In this document: positions 24,366 through 37,165 of the stretch, one piece after another
How positions within the stretch are numbered: position 1 is the stretch's first letter
How the letters are laid out: each line of letters opens with the position of its first letter
From: Tamarix chinensis
Taxonomy: Eukaryota > Streptophyta > Magnoliopsida > Caryophyllales > Tamaricaceae
NCBI GenBank assembly: GCA_030549775.1
Contig: CM060176.1
Span: forward strand, 101,351,569 to 101,415,568
Reading direction: 5' to 3'
Length of the DNA stretch: 64,000 nt
Notes under the pieces: generated by a model
The model's input: the letters and a program-made list of their open reading frames with translations, nothing else
The model's database searches: none
What the model was told of the DNA's origin: nothing
Position numbers and translations under genes: made by a program

Positions 24366-24468
24366 CTGAATCACCCATCATTTTTACAGAGCCTAGCTCC
24401 GTCTCATGTGTATAATCCTGAATCACCCATCATTCTTACAGAGCCTAGCTCCGTCTCATGTGTATAGT
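24366..24468. repeat. 52-bp tandem duplication
   Basis: 'ctgaatcacccatcatt.ttacagagcctagctccgtctcatgtgtata' occurs twice with a 52-bp period (24366 and 24418) and very few differences, so it is a recent local duplication. Confidence 0.9.
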
Positions 24469-24569
24469 ACATGAAAAGTACACAACCATAAACAGTAATT
24501 CAATTTTTGGACACAAACTCCAGAACCAGCACTCAACATCATTTAGATCATACAGTAATAATCAATCCT

Positions 24570-25215
24570 AATCAATGTCCAAGCATGGTGTGAATATGTA
24601 AATATATCATCAAGACGATCGATGCTGGGAGAATTAATTACCACCATAGACTCGGTCGGAATCCTGGTTTCTCATCGAGCTTCCCACCAAAAATATGCAC
24701 GCCACCCTCTAGGTCCAGTATGCTAGCTGGAATCTAAACTATTCTACAGAAGCTTCCACGATATTGTTTTAGTATCCGGAGCATAAGCATCAGCTGAAAA
24801 TTTACCAGCACCGAGAGGACCAAAGATCATTTGGGTCTACCTCTCCATCAGCCACGAATATATGCTTACCGGTTAGCTACCGAAGAGAAAATGCGCTCCT
24901 TGCACAAAGGCTTATCTCTTGACTTCTCCGTGTCATCCCCCTCAGTGTTACCATGATCAAAGCAGTGTATTTTATCCACCTCGACGCCTGCAAACCCATA
25001 TACGACCTATATTTCTCCTCCAGTAATTCAGCAACTGCTAGTCCCAGCCAACCTCTTCCTTTGAATTTCAAGCCAGGAACAGAAACTGATTCCATTTCTA
25101 ATCAAGAACATCATAGGCCAACAGATCATTGAGTCCGACAGAGACATTACAGCCACCAAAGATATAAACACGGTCATCATCAGCATCCCCAGAGTATGCT
25201 GGCCCAGTATCTGCA
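24570..25215 (-). pseudogene. Kelch-repeat gene relic, nitrile-specifier-protein-like
   Basis: On the minus strand, after a CTGCAG acceptor at about 25215, come kelch signatures: TGPAYSGDADDDRVYIFGGC, then NVSVGLNDLLAYDVLD, then VPGLKFKGRGWLGLAVA, VVYGFAGVEVDKIHCFDHGN, GEVDPNDL, GPRGW, and SPSIDRLDDIF near the end. The order and phrases match the C-terminal kelch blades of the nitrile-specifier / thiohydroximate-processing-like proteins found widely in plants. The blocks lie in three frames with in-frame stops, so the gene is dead. In Brassicales such proteins direct glucosinolate breakdown; elsewhere relatives have unclear roles. The NLR gene lies just upstream in the same orientation. Confidence 0.75.
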
Positions 25216-26484
25216 GTAAGTGGTAATGTAAAAGATTAGGGATACACACACACATACACACAAAAATTAAGGTTTTGAGTAAATTTTGTAAGAAAATATT
25301 CGATATTTTATTAATTATTTTAATAATATATTATAATATTGTAATTTTGTAGTGCTGAATTTTCTTATAATCCAAACAAATAATAATATTTTAATATTTT
25401 TTTTAGATAAAATAAGGCACTCATAAATATAGATATAAATGTAAATTATTATACGGCCTTAATTTTTTTATTTATAAAAGTTAATAAAATTATTAAAATA
25501 ATATTTGTTTACAACTCAAATTCCTGTTACTATACAATCGCGCACATGCGTGTAAGTAAAGAATATGCGAAACAGAAAACTAACCTCAGGAATTAAGAAC
25601 TTTCACTCGAAGGAGCGGGTATAAATGGTATTTCCTTTCTTAGCAGAAGCAAGGCAAATGTGCATAGTAGACCGGCCGGAATTACCCTTGCGAAAGGCTT
25701 CATCCATATTGATATTAGAAAGAAAGAGGGGGGTGGGTATCTCCGAAAGGCTCTGGAAATAAACAAGTTCATAAAGCCAATTTTTGCTCAAAATAATCAA
25801 GAGATTGCGCTAATACTACAATATTAATAATATATATATAATTACCTGAACCTGTGTTGAGGGAGAACGGGAAGGACTTTCCTGTGTCAAGTGTAAATCG
25901 TTTCTCGGCGATGAAACAAGCTGGAACCGGGGAGACGAGAAGAAAAGGTTGGACCAGCTGTAACGTACGAAGGAGAACAGCATCGCTGCCTCTCTCCAAG
26001 ACTACTATTATCTCATTCTCCAAGACTACTTGACATACGGTCTGTTTGGTAAACAAACTACTTCATTTATAGATACTACTAACTGATCAACAAACTTCCT
26101 TTATTCTCCCACACGGTTTCTTAATTAACTAATAAAGCGGGCCGGCTGGCCTATACTCTCTCAAACCAAGCAAAGCAGTCGAAACAAATACACAAATAAA
26201 TATACACAAGCAGCACCCGAGAACAGGTAGGTGCATTAAATGATCCGTAGATCTGATCCTGAGTTATAATTGTCAGGTCGGTACACACAAATAACAACCC
26301 AAAGCTAAACTTACGCAATTAAGGACTGATTTTTCCATCATACATTAACCACAAAAATCTCCTTCAAATAGTTTACTGGCTTAGCTGCGGTACTTGTTCC
26401 TCCTGTATGCATAAAAGCAATTAATCACTTACCAGATTTCTTTCTCACAAAATAAATACTGCTATAAGAAAATATTCCTTGCTG
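25216..26484 (-). other. Possible upstream exons of the kelch relic and NLR 3' flank
   Basis: Minus-strand open stretches 25800-25603 and 26056-25769 look exon-like: the second ends in a GTAATT donor after FTLDTGKSFPFSLNTGSG. I do not recognise them as kelch blades, so their link to the relic is a guess. AT-rich sequence at 25260-25560 separates them. An AATAAA on the minus strand near 26101-26106 could serve the NLR transcript, about 380 bp past its stop. Confidence 0.35.
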
Positions 26485-29400
26485 CTAGCATTTTACATTG
26501 ACACGTGGAACGTGGGAAATTTTATGCCACTCCGGGCCAACGTCTTTGGCACAATTTTCTATCATATGCGGGCAGCCGAATATATGGATACTCCTTAATC
26601 TTCTGAGTTGTAGCATGGTGGCTTGTGAAGGTAGAAGCTTTAAGTTCGGCCACGTGTCGACCATCAGTTCAACTAGAGATGAAAGGTTGCCTATCCACTC
26701 TGGAACTTTGATACCAGAAAAGCTGCAGAAACAAAGACTTCTAAGTGCGGCGAGGACTCCGATTTCATCGGGTGGAGATTTGAGCTTTGGCCACCCGATC
26801 AGAGTTAAAGAAGTGAGCGATTTAATATTCGCAAGTTTACTGACATCGGGAAAATACTCCAGCTCTTCTTGGAACCCTCCGATGCCCAATTCACGAAGAC
26901 GGTGGAGACATTCAAGACCCTCCGGCAGGGAAGTTAATTTTTTACAATTGCAGACATTCAGTCTCTCCAAATTAGTTAATTGCCGTAAATTGGGAATGGT
27001 TTCAATGTTATCGCAACCGGATATCCACAACTTGGTCAAAAACGTGCAGCAATCCAACCCGCTAGGGATCCCTAATAACCCTTTACAGTCCCTGATTCTT
27101 AACCAACTAAGTGATTTCAATTCATCAAAACTTGGAAGAGAAATAAGACTCGATAAACCACATAGGAACAACTCTTCAAGGTTCCTGCAATGCCGTAGCT
27201 CTTCATGCAAACAAGTGATATGGGGAAAATCGAACAGTCCAACATATATGAGATTCATGCGGCTGTGGGTAATGATCTCCGGTGGTTGGGTGCTTATGAT
27301 CCTCTTCATCAATAATCTATTCAGACATGGGAACTGCGCTGGGTAAGAAATTAAACGCGGACAACCTGAAACCTCAAGATTTTCAAGGCATGGAAATAAG
27401 AGTGCCGACCCACCCTTTGGGGGAGGCAGCCATTCAGTCAACGAAGGCAATTCAATTAACCGCAATACATCCAATGCCGGGAAGAATAACATGTCCCTCC
27501 CTCCGCATTTGCCAACATTCCCCCCACCATCGACACTGCTGTCTTCACAATACACATAAAATTCAATGCCAATAACATTCACTCTCTCCATATTACATAT
27601 CTTCAAATCTTTGAGACATGGTAACTGCCCAAGTGTTGGAAGCTTTTCGCAATTCTTGCAATTGGAAAGATGTAATTGAACCAAATTGTTCAATGATGCC
27701 TCATTACCCATCTCATCAACAACTGTCATCCTTTTCAGCCACGGAGCAAATTTCTTCCCCTCATAACCAGCCACCACAAGTCGTTTCAAATTTGGGTGCG
27801 GTTGAAGACCGTCCAACACATCTTCATCGATGGAGCCATCTTTCACTCTTCCGACGCTACTAGACGTTCCAGTATCTTTTTCAATAGCCCACCTCAACTC
27901 CAAATAAACAATTGCTGTTTTTCTCCCCATCCTTACTTTTACTGCAGCATCCTTGCTCGCCACAAATTCAAGACCTTCAATACGAAAACCTCCCTTCACA
28001 TCATGTAGACATCCTATTTCATCAATTGTACCGCCTCCAGATTCTCGCAGTGATAGCCTCGGTAATGTCTGCAGATGAGTCAAATATTTCATTCCAACGG
28101 GCATTTCCACAAAGCTCGATGTAGGAAGATGCCTCAAATTAACTAATTTACTCATTCCTTCGGGAAGTTTTTGGAGCTGGTCACATCCTTGAAGTTGCAG
28201 CGTCTGTAAATTGTACAAATCTGTAATGGAATCAGGCAGTGAATCGATATAATAATTATGTGATAGATCGAGATATCGACAGTGTTTCAAACACTTGATT
28301 GCCATGGGTATCTCCCTCAAACCAATACCGGATAACTTCAATACTCTCAAGTTGCTAGCATTTAACAATAAATTATTAGATATTCTAATTTGTGAGTGCA
28401 CGGTGCGCAGCTTGCCCAGCTCTCTATTCGCTACAAATTCATAATCCACATCCAAATTATCACGCAGCAATGCTAAATGCCGAACATTAGAAGCCTCATC
28501 TATCTCCTTTTCTTCATTCCAACTTAAGCACTCCATTTTTGAAACGAACATCGCCATGTCGTGCACAAGGTCGTGCATTGTACATTCCATGCCCATACCA
28601 AACTCATCGATGATCTCTCCACAAAAATCTAGGATCCCTCCTCTCCTTAATAGAAGGAATGAGTTGTTCAACAACATATTAAAATATTCTTCCCCAATGT
28701 CTTCTGGTGATCTGTTTCTTCCTAGCACATGAAGGAAACCTTGAGCAAGCCAAAGCCTTATCAGATCGTTTTTACTCATGACAGCATCCTTGGGGAAATT
28801 TGCACAATAGCTAAAACACTGCTTCACAGGTGAGGGTAAATAATAGAAGCTTAGCAGCAATGAGGGTAGGATACCGTGCCTGTTTTGTGGTAGTTCCCAT
28901 ATTTCACTCCGTTCAATCAATTTCCATGCTTGTGCGTTCTTCTTTGACCTCAGTAATCCTCCTAGCATTTTAATAGCCAAAGGGATGCCCTTGCACTTTT
29001 CAACAATTCTCCTGCCAGTGGCCACCAAATCAGAAGCATCACTGGTTGGCTCGTTCCTAAACACTATCTGTTGAAACAAGGCCCAACTTTCTTCTTCTGA
29101 CAATTTTTGCAGTTTGTGGACTGCTCGAGCTTGCACTGTCTCCACAACTTCATGATCACGAGTTGTGACTAAAACCATGGTACCTAGAGGCCCACTAATC
29201 TCGTACAGAGAATTCAACAGGGACTCCCATAGCCCATGATCTGTGTTCCACACATCATCGAGGACGAGTAGATAATTTTGCCCTTCTAGCTCTTTTTGCA
29301 GTGCTCTTTTACTCGCTTCTGCATTTAACATGGCACACTTGCTTCCTGTGAGTGACTCAACCATCTCGTTCAAAAGCCTTTTAGTGCTAAAAATTTCAGA

Positions 29401-30503
29401 TACACATATCCACACTCTTTTGGGAAAATGCACCTTAACTGCCTCATTGTCATATACTCGTCTTGCCAGGGTTGTCTTTCCGAGACCTGTTTCAGGGCCA
29501 AAAATTGATTTGCTCACCATTTAGTATAATATAAGTATCTACTAGTATTAAATATATACGATATGATATGATAGCCCTGCATTTATTGATCTATATATAT
29601 TTCGACTAACAAGTATTCTTAATTGATACTAATCTTCCCGCCCGTTAATCTATTTATTAGTTGAAAAGATAATATTCAAATGCCCCAACCTTTTTTAATG
29701 TACCGACTATAAAGATGGAAAAGCACAGGAGCGTGGAGTTGTTGTGTTCAAATTATTACTGGTAATAATGTTTATCATAGCTTTCAAACTCGTTAAACTG
29801 TGATACGCGGAAGAAAAACAAAAGAGAGAGATATGCTAAAGAGTAGTACATGTTAGAGCTTGATCATACCTCCCATTCCTACGATTGCTACAACGGATAT
29901 TGAACTTTCAGGACTTGGATTGGAGAGCAATAATTCCATGATCTTGGATACATCACGCTCTCTTCCCACAAATCCAGAGGTGTAACTGGCAAATTCCCGT
30001 TCCTCTCTATATCTTTCAAAGACTGATGATGTCGTTAGGATCCTTTCATTTTCCGTCAATTCTACAGGCTTAATGCCCAGATCGTGAGCCTCCTTGTATA
30101 TCGCCTCCAACAAGGACATGGCTTTCTTGGCTTTCTTAGCGATCCTTATTTTAAAGGCTACTGGATTTGTCCTATGGAAGTCAACAATGCTGCCTTTCAG
30201 CTTGAATCTACTCCCGACCTCCACCTTCTTTCGGAGTTCCTCATACCCATACTCATCAAGCACATCCTCTACATAATATGCCACATCCATGACTCTCTTC
30301 AACCACTCATTGACAACCGTCCTTTTTTCTTCATACTTTCGACTTCCGGCATCATGCAACATAGCTTGTAAGTATACCAGCTTAATTTCTAGTTTTTTGA
30401 GGTCACTCTTAGTGGCCCATGGGAATTTGAAATCCTCCGTTATACGCTTGACCACCTGACTCACAATCGCTGTGGCTGCCTCGAAAACAATAGCTTCGGC
30501 CAT
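26485..30503 (-). CDS. CNL (CC-NB-LRR) disease-resistance protein, two exons
   Basis: Exon 1 is 30503-29870 and exon 2 is 29486-26485, split by a 383-bp GT-AG intron. Joining GGGAG to GTCTCGG restores GMGGLGKTTLA and gives 3636 nt, 1211 residues. Domains: Rx-type coiled coil, residues 1 to about 160, with VEDVLDEYGYEEL; NB-ARC with P-loop Lys215, kinase-2 LLVLDDVW (284-291), RNBS-B LVTTRDHEV, a GLPL-type CKGIPLA (376-382), RNBS-D CFSYCANFP (435-443) and an intact MHD (515-517); then about 650 residues of LRRs ending VPRVNVKC. It resembles RGA-type sensors of pathogen effectors: a cytosolic ATP/ADP switch in which the LRR restrains the NB domain. All key motifs are present, with no frameshift. 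The start is the first ATG of a typical MAEA N-terminus, with a TATA box 137 bp upstream. The alternative, two separate genes, is unlikely because each half alone lacks a complete P-loop. Confidence 0.93.
29487..29869 (-). other. Intron splitting the P-loop of the NLR gene
   Basis: Donor GGGAG/GTATGATC and acceptor CCTGAAACAG/GTCTCGG on the minus strand. It is a phase-1 intron inside the codon for the second Gly of GMGG-LGKTT, immediately before the nucleotide-binding Lys loop. It is 383 bp and AT-rich, as expected for a plant intron. Read without splicing, the first half ends after MIKL and the second half gains a false MVSKSIFGPET start. Confidence 0.9.
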
Positions 30504-30639
30504 ACCTCTTTTTTCACTTTCTTTCTTTTCAGAAGGGTTTGGGGTCTAGAACGATCAAAATAAGAAGATGAAAGAGAAGTATGAGGCAGAAGACGATGTT
30601 GTGTTGTATGCTACGATGGTTAAAGGGTTAGTAGAATGG

Positions 30640-30646
30640 ATTTATA
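30640..30646 (-). promoter_or_regulatory. TATA box of the NLR gene
   Basis: The minus strand reads CTATAAATCC at this site, 137 bp before the ATG, an ordinary distance for a plant TATA box plus leader. The leader between them is purine/pyrimidine-biased and free of upstream splice signals. Confidence 0.55.
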
Positions 30647-30699
30647 GCAGCAGAGCAGGAGCTAGAGAAGTCGCTGATACTTAGCCATAGGATTAATTA

Positions 30700-31557
30700 C
30701 AGAAAAAAAAAATGGATACTTCGGCGCATGTGCAAGGAAAATGAAGGTGAATTCTTGAACTTTTTAGTCAACATTTTAGGGCGGAAGAAGTTTCGCGGCA
30801 CTGCGATGATGAGCAGTGTAGTTCCACGTGCGTGGGCCCCTCCACGAACGTTGTCGTTTCTTTTGTCTGTTGATGCAGGTGGAGACTCCGGCGCAAGTGA
30901 AAGTGACCAGGAAGATCGCTCCGCGACTAATAACAAAAATAAATAAATAAATAAATAAATTTTATAATTTATATATATTTCCTCTCGACCTTAATAAGAT
31001 CGCTCCGAGCCAGGCAGAAACTTCGGGCCTAAGAGACAAAGGCGCCAGGGTGGGCCACACAAGGCACATAAAAAAAAGGTCCCCAGTCCCCAAACCCCAA
31101 GAAGGATGACGTCGAACCAAAACGGCGGCGTTGAAAGTTGATGCCTCGGTATTGACCCGACGCTTCTGTTTCCGAAAATATTTTCCAATTCCTCCGGGTT
31201 ATCTACATATAAAACTCTACGGAATAACACCATGCCATGGTAAGATACAATTTCACGGATATATCTTTGCTTCAACAACGTTTCTTTCTTTTACTCTCAA
31301 TAAGTTTGATAATTTCATCAGAGTCCTTGGATGAAGGAAAAGGGGGATGACAAAGCAGAATTTTACGGACAATTTTATCGGTAGTTAAGTTTGGACATAT
31401 TCTCAGTCGTCTTTATTATTTTTGGTTCAAATTATATAAGATCGATAAAATTCTAACAATAATAATACTAATGGTAATAACAATTATAATGTTAGTAATT
31501 AAAAATAATAATTATAAAAATTATTAAGTTTATATTATATTTGTTATTGTTAAAATC

Positions 31558-31588
<31 letters not shown>

Positions 31589-33504
31589 TATAATAAGATA
31601 AGAAAAACGTGGTTGACATAACTTTAATTAGTAGAGGAAAAGCATCCTCAGTGAAAATACAGGATAATGTAATAAAAAAAATACTAATAACCGGTTGCCT
31701 ATAGTCCTATACCATGCACGGTTGAAAGGAGATATAAGTGTATGATTTAATTTATGAGACTTTGCATCAGCGATATCCAAATTAACAATCTACATTCACT
31801 ATTTAATAATAATAATAATAAGATAAGTGGTGTATTTAGTCTGAATTTTCAAAACATTATAAATATCATTTTTGATGCATATGATTAATAAGTATTATTC
31901 ATCAGCAATTTTTTTCCATGCATGGATCTAAAATAATAATTTTATTTGTAAATAAATAGAAACGGTATATAAGTAAATAAATAATCATAAAATGATGATA
32001 AAGTAGAAAATAATGTACAAAATTAAGAAAATTAGCTTCCTTGTCCTCTCTAAACAATACAATAAATTTGAATTTGGGATTAGAAAAATACACCTATTCA
32101 AAGAAATTGTAAGATATTATCTTTATGCAATTATCATAAACGATTGTTTTCTTTATTTATTAGTTGAAAATGAATATAAAATGATACTCATATAAAATAA
32201 ATTAATATAGAATGATATTCATATATATATATACACATTCAAATTTTCATAAGTAAAAAAAAAAATCCACCAATGATAGATTATTAAAACAAAAGAATCA
32301 GACAATCAACCTAAAAATGAATTAAACAAATATTATCATGAGCAACAATTGTTTCTCTTCAAAACACATAAATAATTACTAAGTTAGTGAATCATCATAA
32401 TAATTTTTTTTTAAAATTAATAATATGACAAAATAAATTTATTTAAAATTACCTTCTTCATTATTTCTTAGCCATGTACCTTGTATATAGACCGTAATGA
32501 AACCCCATAAATAAAAAATATGTACATCTAAATTACATCATATGACCTTTTTTACTCTATTAACAAACAATATTCGTAATTTGGGGGGGGGATGAAGTAT
32601 GAAAAGAAGTTGTTGGTCAAAGCACAAATTATTATTCAGGCATCTACCATATACTTTATATCTTAGGGCTACTGACTAATTGATAACTTATGAACTTCGA
32701 TTAAACTCAAAACATTCAAACAAAACATTAAAATTCAACGTGTAAAAGCCTAACCTTGTTAGTTAATATGCATTAAGATTTGAGAACACCAAACAACTTA
32801 TTACAATTATATTTATTTTTTTATCTAAAATCTCGTCTAATTTGAAGTGATAATGTATCTAAAGTAATTATAATGTTTGATAAACATATCTTATTTATAT
32901 CTAAAGTAATAATAGTATTTGATAATATATCTAATCTAAAATAAATTTATGTATGTTAATTATTTTAACTATACTTCATTTTAATAAAATATACTTTTAT
33001 AGTATATTTTAGGGTAGAAGCACCAAGGCCATGTTCTACTTGTGAAATTCCTACTGATGCAACGATAACCAAAGGTAGAAGATTTTTAAATATTTTAAAG
33101 GATAAGCCAAAGTTGTTGGGTCCACTCACTGAAAGACATTTACAGTAAAAATAGAGCATCCTAGGTGGAAATAAAAGGGATGCATCTACGTTGACCGACA
33201 GGTAAATGCTATGTTGGAGAAGCCAAATAGAAAAAGACGAGAAGAGTGCTTTCAGTAGTATCCCATGCCCGGTCCAAAAAGCTTTTTCCTTCTCTACTTC
33301 TGCAAACACTTTTCTGCGCCATTTCCATTTCCATTAGAAGTCCGGCTTTAATAATTTCATGAGTGAGAGTCAGACATATATAGGCCATCATGCTTTAAGG
33401 TGCAGCTTTCTATGTGAGCAGTAGCTTCTGGCTAGCACTAGAGTAGTGATTGAGTACCGAGCGAAGTGAAAATATAAGGATATTTGCCCGCGAAGTCTGT
33501 ATTT
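30700..33504. other. AT-rich intergenic region
   Basis: No gene is recognisable. 30700-31330 has balanced composition, with short frames on both strands that match nothing I know. (TAAA)n lies at 30940-30959, (TA)n at about 31567-31592, an AAT run at about 31808-31821, and a G run at 32583-32590. 33017-33215 holds a dispersed repeat listed separately. Confidence 0.55.
33017..33215. repeat. Short dispersed repeat, shared with 46255-46375 and 61340-61396
   Basis: 'caaggccatg', 'atgcaacgataaccaaaggtagaagattttta', and 'ttg.ggggtcca' style phrases recur at 46255-46375. The right part ('catcctaggtggaaa..gatgcatctacgttgaccgacagg') recurs at 61340-61396 as 'cctaggtgaaaagaggcataagtctacgatggctgacaag'. 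Each copy is divergent, so this is an old interspersed element of unknown class. Confidence 0.6.
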
Positions 33505-34471
33505 AATTAAATCAAAAAGAGTAGTCTTTTAAATAATTTGTAAACTTGCAATTAATTGCTATGTATATATTGAAATAAATCAAAAAGAGTAGTTTGGAGT
33601 TGTAAATTTATTATGGTTGATCAATAAAAAAAATAATTTAAATGAATAAAAATATAAGAAATTAGAGAAAAAAATTGAATAGTTTGTAAATTTGATGTAA
33701 GCAGTGTATATGTTCTAATAATCTAAATCCATCAAAATTATTAAATTCCTCTACAAAGTTATTTCTTCTTCGTATCTTATCGTTGTCTTAAATTCCTCTA
33801 AATCCATCAAATATATATATATATATATTGTTTGTTTTGGAGTGAATCAATTTATTGAATTTTAGTTACTTTGTTTCATGACAAAAATAATAAGTTTAGT
33901 TAGGTGAATGAGGATTTTTTTTTTCTCTTTATTTATCTTAACTCTTATTATTTTTATTAACTTTTAATTTGAGGTAATATAGTGAAGGGAAAAAAGTAAA
34001 TAATTGCTAAAGAGTATTTTATTTTGAAAACTCTTAAAATTATTAAAGAGTTTTTTATTTTAGCCATATATGAAACATGACAAGCAAAAAATATGTGAGA
34101 ACTGTGTTGTGTGCAAATATATGAAATCTACTACTAGCCCCATGGACTCTCCATGCCTTTACCCGTATATGAGCAACTTTGGGCCGACATCTCCATGGTC
34201 TTTGTCCTTAAGCTTCCCCAAACTAGTAAAGGGAATTATAGTATAATAGTCGTTGTAGATAGATTTTTAAAAAGAGTGTATTTTATAGCATATTGTAAAA
34301 ATAATGAGCCCACTCTCACTGTACCTCTATTCTTTGATGATATTATAAAGTTGCATGGCATTCCATGCACAATTATTTCCAATTATGTGTAAAATTTCTA
34401 AGCCATTTATTGCATGTTTTATAGGGTAAACTTGGAACTAGGTGCAACAACTCCATTTTTAGCACTTAAAA
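33505..34471 (+). repeat. Dispersed chimeric repeat, copy 2
   Basis: Partner of 355-1358, similar throughout with small indels and a (TA)n expansion near 33812. It includes the integrase relic 34153-34471: LPVYEQLWADISMVFVL, IIVVVDRFLKRVYF, LFFDDIIKLHGIPCTIISN, then WGKL/GA-like sequence. The catalytic second Asp is again Asn, so that loss predates duplication or both derive from one dead copy. Confidence 0.75.
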
Positions 34472-34750
34472 TATTTAAGGTACTTCTGTCCATTATTGAT
34501 AAGTTTTTTTTTCCTTACCTGTTTCTTTATTAGGTATATATTATTTAACTTGATTTTTTTTATTCTTAAATTACAGAAAATAAGTCAACAAAACAGCAAG
34601 AATAGAAAGTCTGATAAATGGTGCCAACACACTACGGGAAACTTATCTTTTCCATAGGTGAAAATATACTGGTAATAATATGAAATAGTTATATGTAATA
34701 GATTTATTCATCTTTATGGAAAAAATGACTAAGTAATGCGTCTTAACAGA

Positions 34751-35385
34751 CGAAGAAGAATGGTGATGTCAAGCCGAGTGCTGATGTGATTTGGCTTACT
34801 GAACACACACGCACAAAATGTTCAAGGAGTATTAGAGTGGGTTAATGATGGACGGTCTAAGAAAATTCATGTAAATTATTCCCATATTTGGATTAGCATC
34901 TTTAAATTCTTCTCCAAATTGTTTTGTGATGTTTAATTAGTTTGACAAATATTTTTCACCAAAGAAGTTGTTGTTAAATATGTTAGTTCGTACAAAGAAT
35001 TGATTATAATAACTAGGAATCTATAAGTATGTCAAATGTTATGATTTGTATTGCAAGAAGACCTCCACCAGCTTGTGCAAGATAAGGATAAAGAAGGAAC
35101 CCCTCAAACACAGGAAGAGATGTTACTTCATGTTTGGGCCCAAAGTCTAGATACACACGAGGGAAAGGTAGTGGGTATGGTGACTCTATTAGATCAAGGA
35201 TTGAAGAAGAAGAACAACAAAAAATCATACAGCAACAAAGTAAGATAGATGAGCGAAAAAATAAGATATCTAGTCTACGAAGCCAAATAGACGAGCTTAA
35301 AGAGAAACAAGATCAATCTATGGCTACTTTTGAGAAGAGAATGCTAGAAACAAGTCAAATGATGGCTGCCAATATGATGAGGTAA
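34751..35385 (+). pseudogene. Plant En/Spm-type (transposase_24-like) protein relic
   Basis: Exon-like pieces read KKNGDVKPSADVIWLTEHTR, then LQEDLHQLVQDKDKEGTPQTQEEMLLHV (from about 35051), and in a shifted frame GPKSRYTRGKGSGYG followed by a coiled coil (EEEEQQKIIQQQSKIDERKNK...). The order matches the plant Ptta/En/Spm transposase C-terminal domain. A one-base frameshift near 35134-35140 and the loss of the rest of the protein show it is not functional. Confidence 0.7.
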
Positions 35386-36574
35386 ATTCTAATTTCTATA
35401 CTGGCCCAAGTTTGTATTTATTCTATGATATGAGCTACTCTGCCAATATGTTGAGTCTTTTATAGGATCAAATATTTCAAAAGATGAAGAGTTTGATGAA
35501 ACTCATATGATAAAGAGAAATTCATAAGGATTCCATAGTTACTTAAGAATGTGTGAAAATATTCTACCTTGGTAAAATGAACAAAAATGGAAAACCTGAT
35601 TATCTATATTCCATAATTTTTTTATGTTCCTTGGATGATTACATGGTCAAATAAAATTGATATGCCCTTGAACTTTTGAATTTTTCCATAATCTCTCTTT
35701 TCCCTTTGAATCTCAAATATTTGGAGGTCTAGAACGATTCTAGGAAAATGTTGAAGGAATAATGCTTGAAATGGTTAGTAGAAGAAGCTTATGGGTTTGG
35801 TAGTTCAGGAATTAAATTATTTATACGTACACTTCCACATAAAAAAGTTTCAGATGCATGCATAAGATAGCATGTGTTGTAAAGTACCATAATTTGTTGA
35901 TGTCATGATCTGCATTTCATTGGAACACTAGAGGGTTGTTTTGGAATTTGTAGATGGTTAGATGTCCATGTGAACAATTTTCCATTAGTAGTTTCATTAT
36001 GTACAAAAGTAAACATAATGTGATAATGACACTTATATTTTTCATACATACATACATACATATGTGTGTGTGTGTGTGTGTGTGTACATAGATATGTACA
36101 TATATATATATGTATCTATGTATATATGTATATATATATATGTATGTACTAATTTTGTTATTTTTTCAGGTCTTGGAATACACTTAACGATGATGGTGAT
36201 GTTTTCCATGGTGGCGTTGATGATCAATATTGATTTATTTGTGGATACATATTTTTGTTATTAGTTGATGTATGGATAAGAAGATCGTATTTTTGGTTTT
36301 AGAAGTATTTTTGAACAAAAACACTTGACAAGAGTTTCTTGACAAGAACACTTTTAATGATGGTGATATCTCGGAATTACATGGGTTTGAACAATGGTTT
36401 CTCTTCTGGACAATTGTAATGGACAATTATATAATTGATGAATTATTCATTTCATATTGATGATCAAATGAATTTACTATTGATATTTGTATTTGATTAA
36501 TATATGTATGGGATGAGTATTTGAATAAGGTATCATGAATGTGACAGGTTATCAAGTGATAATTTATCAAGAAT

Positions 36575-37165
36575 TATTACAAAAAAAAATTGGAAACAAA
36601 GACATTGTTGCCAAAAATAGCATTAGCAATAAATATTTCATTGGCAACAAAAAATTCATTGTAAAATATAGCTAATTATTGGTAACAAGGAAATTGTTGT
36701 AAAATTATTGTACATTATATATTGGAAACAAAATTGTCGTTGCAAAATAAAGAATATTTTTGGCCATAGGAAAGTTGTTGCAAAATACATTGTATATTAT
36801 TGGCAACAAAATATTCGTTGCAAAATATAGACTATTTTTAGCTGCAAGAAACTTATTATAAAATATATTTTACGTTATTAGCAACAAACAAATTATTGTA
36901 AAATATAGAATATTATTAGCAACAATAGTATCGTTGAAAATAATTATCTTTTATTCGCAATAAAAAATTGTTGCGAAATATAATTATGCTCCATCATCGA
37001 TGCTAATAATTTATGACAACAAAACTATTTTTAGCCACAAAAGTATCGTTGCCAAAGTAATTATTTTTGGCAACAGTAAAAAGTTGTTGCAAAAATCTTT
37101 AGTTACGCTATGATAGGCAACAACAACTTGTTCTTGCCAAAAATATACTATCATTAGCAAAGATA
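36575..37165. repeat. CACTA subterminal repeat cluster
   Basis: About fifteen copies of 'ggcaacaa' and their partners 'gttgcaaaata' or 'ttgttgc' alternate every 40-60 bp. Such repeats are the transposase-binding sites near CACTA ends; binding itself is inferred. Confidence 0.7.

Noticed and set aside
26498..29524. Several plus-strand frames across the NLR locus
   Set aside because: They are antisense shadows of the NLR exons with no domain.
26485..30503. Two separate NLR genes or a frameshifted NLR pseudogene
   Set aside because: A GT-AG intron joins both halves in phase and restores the P-loop exactly.
36042..36264. Frames rich in Tyr/Ile/Val/Cys
   Set aside because: They translate the (GT)n/(TA)n microsatellite.
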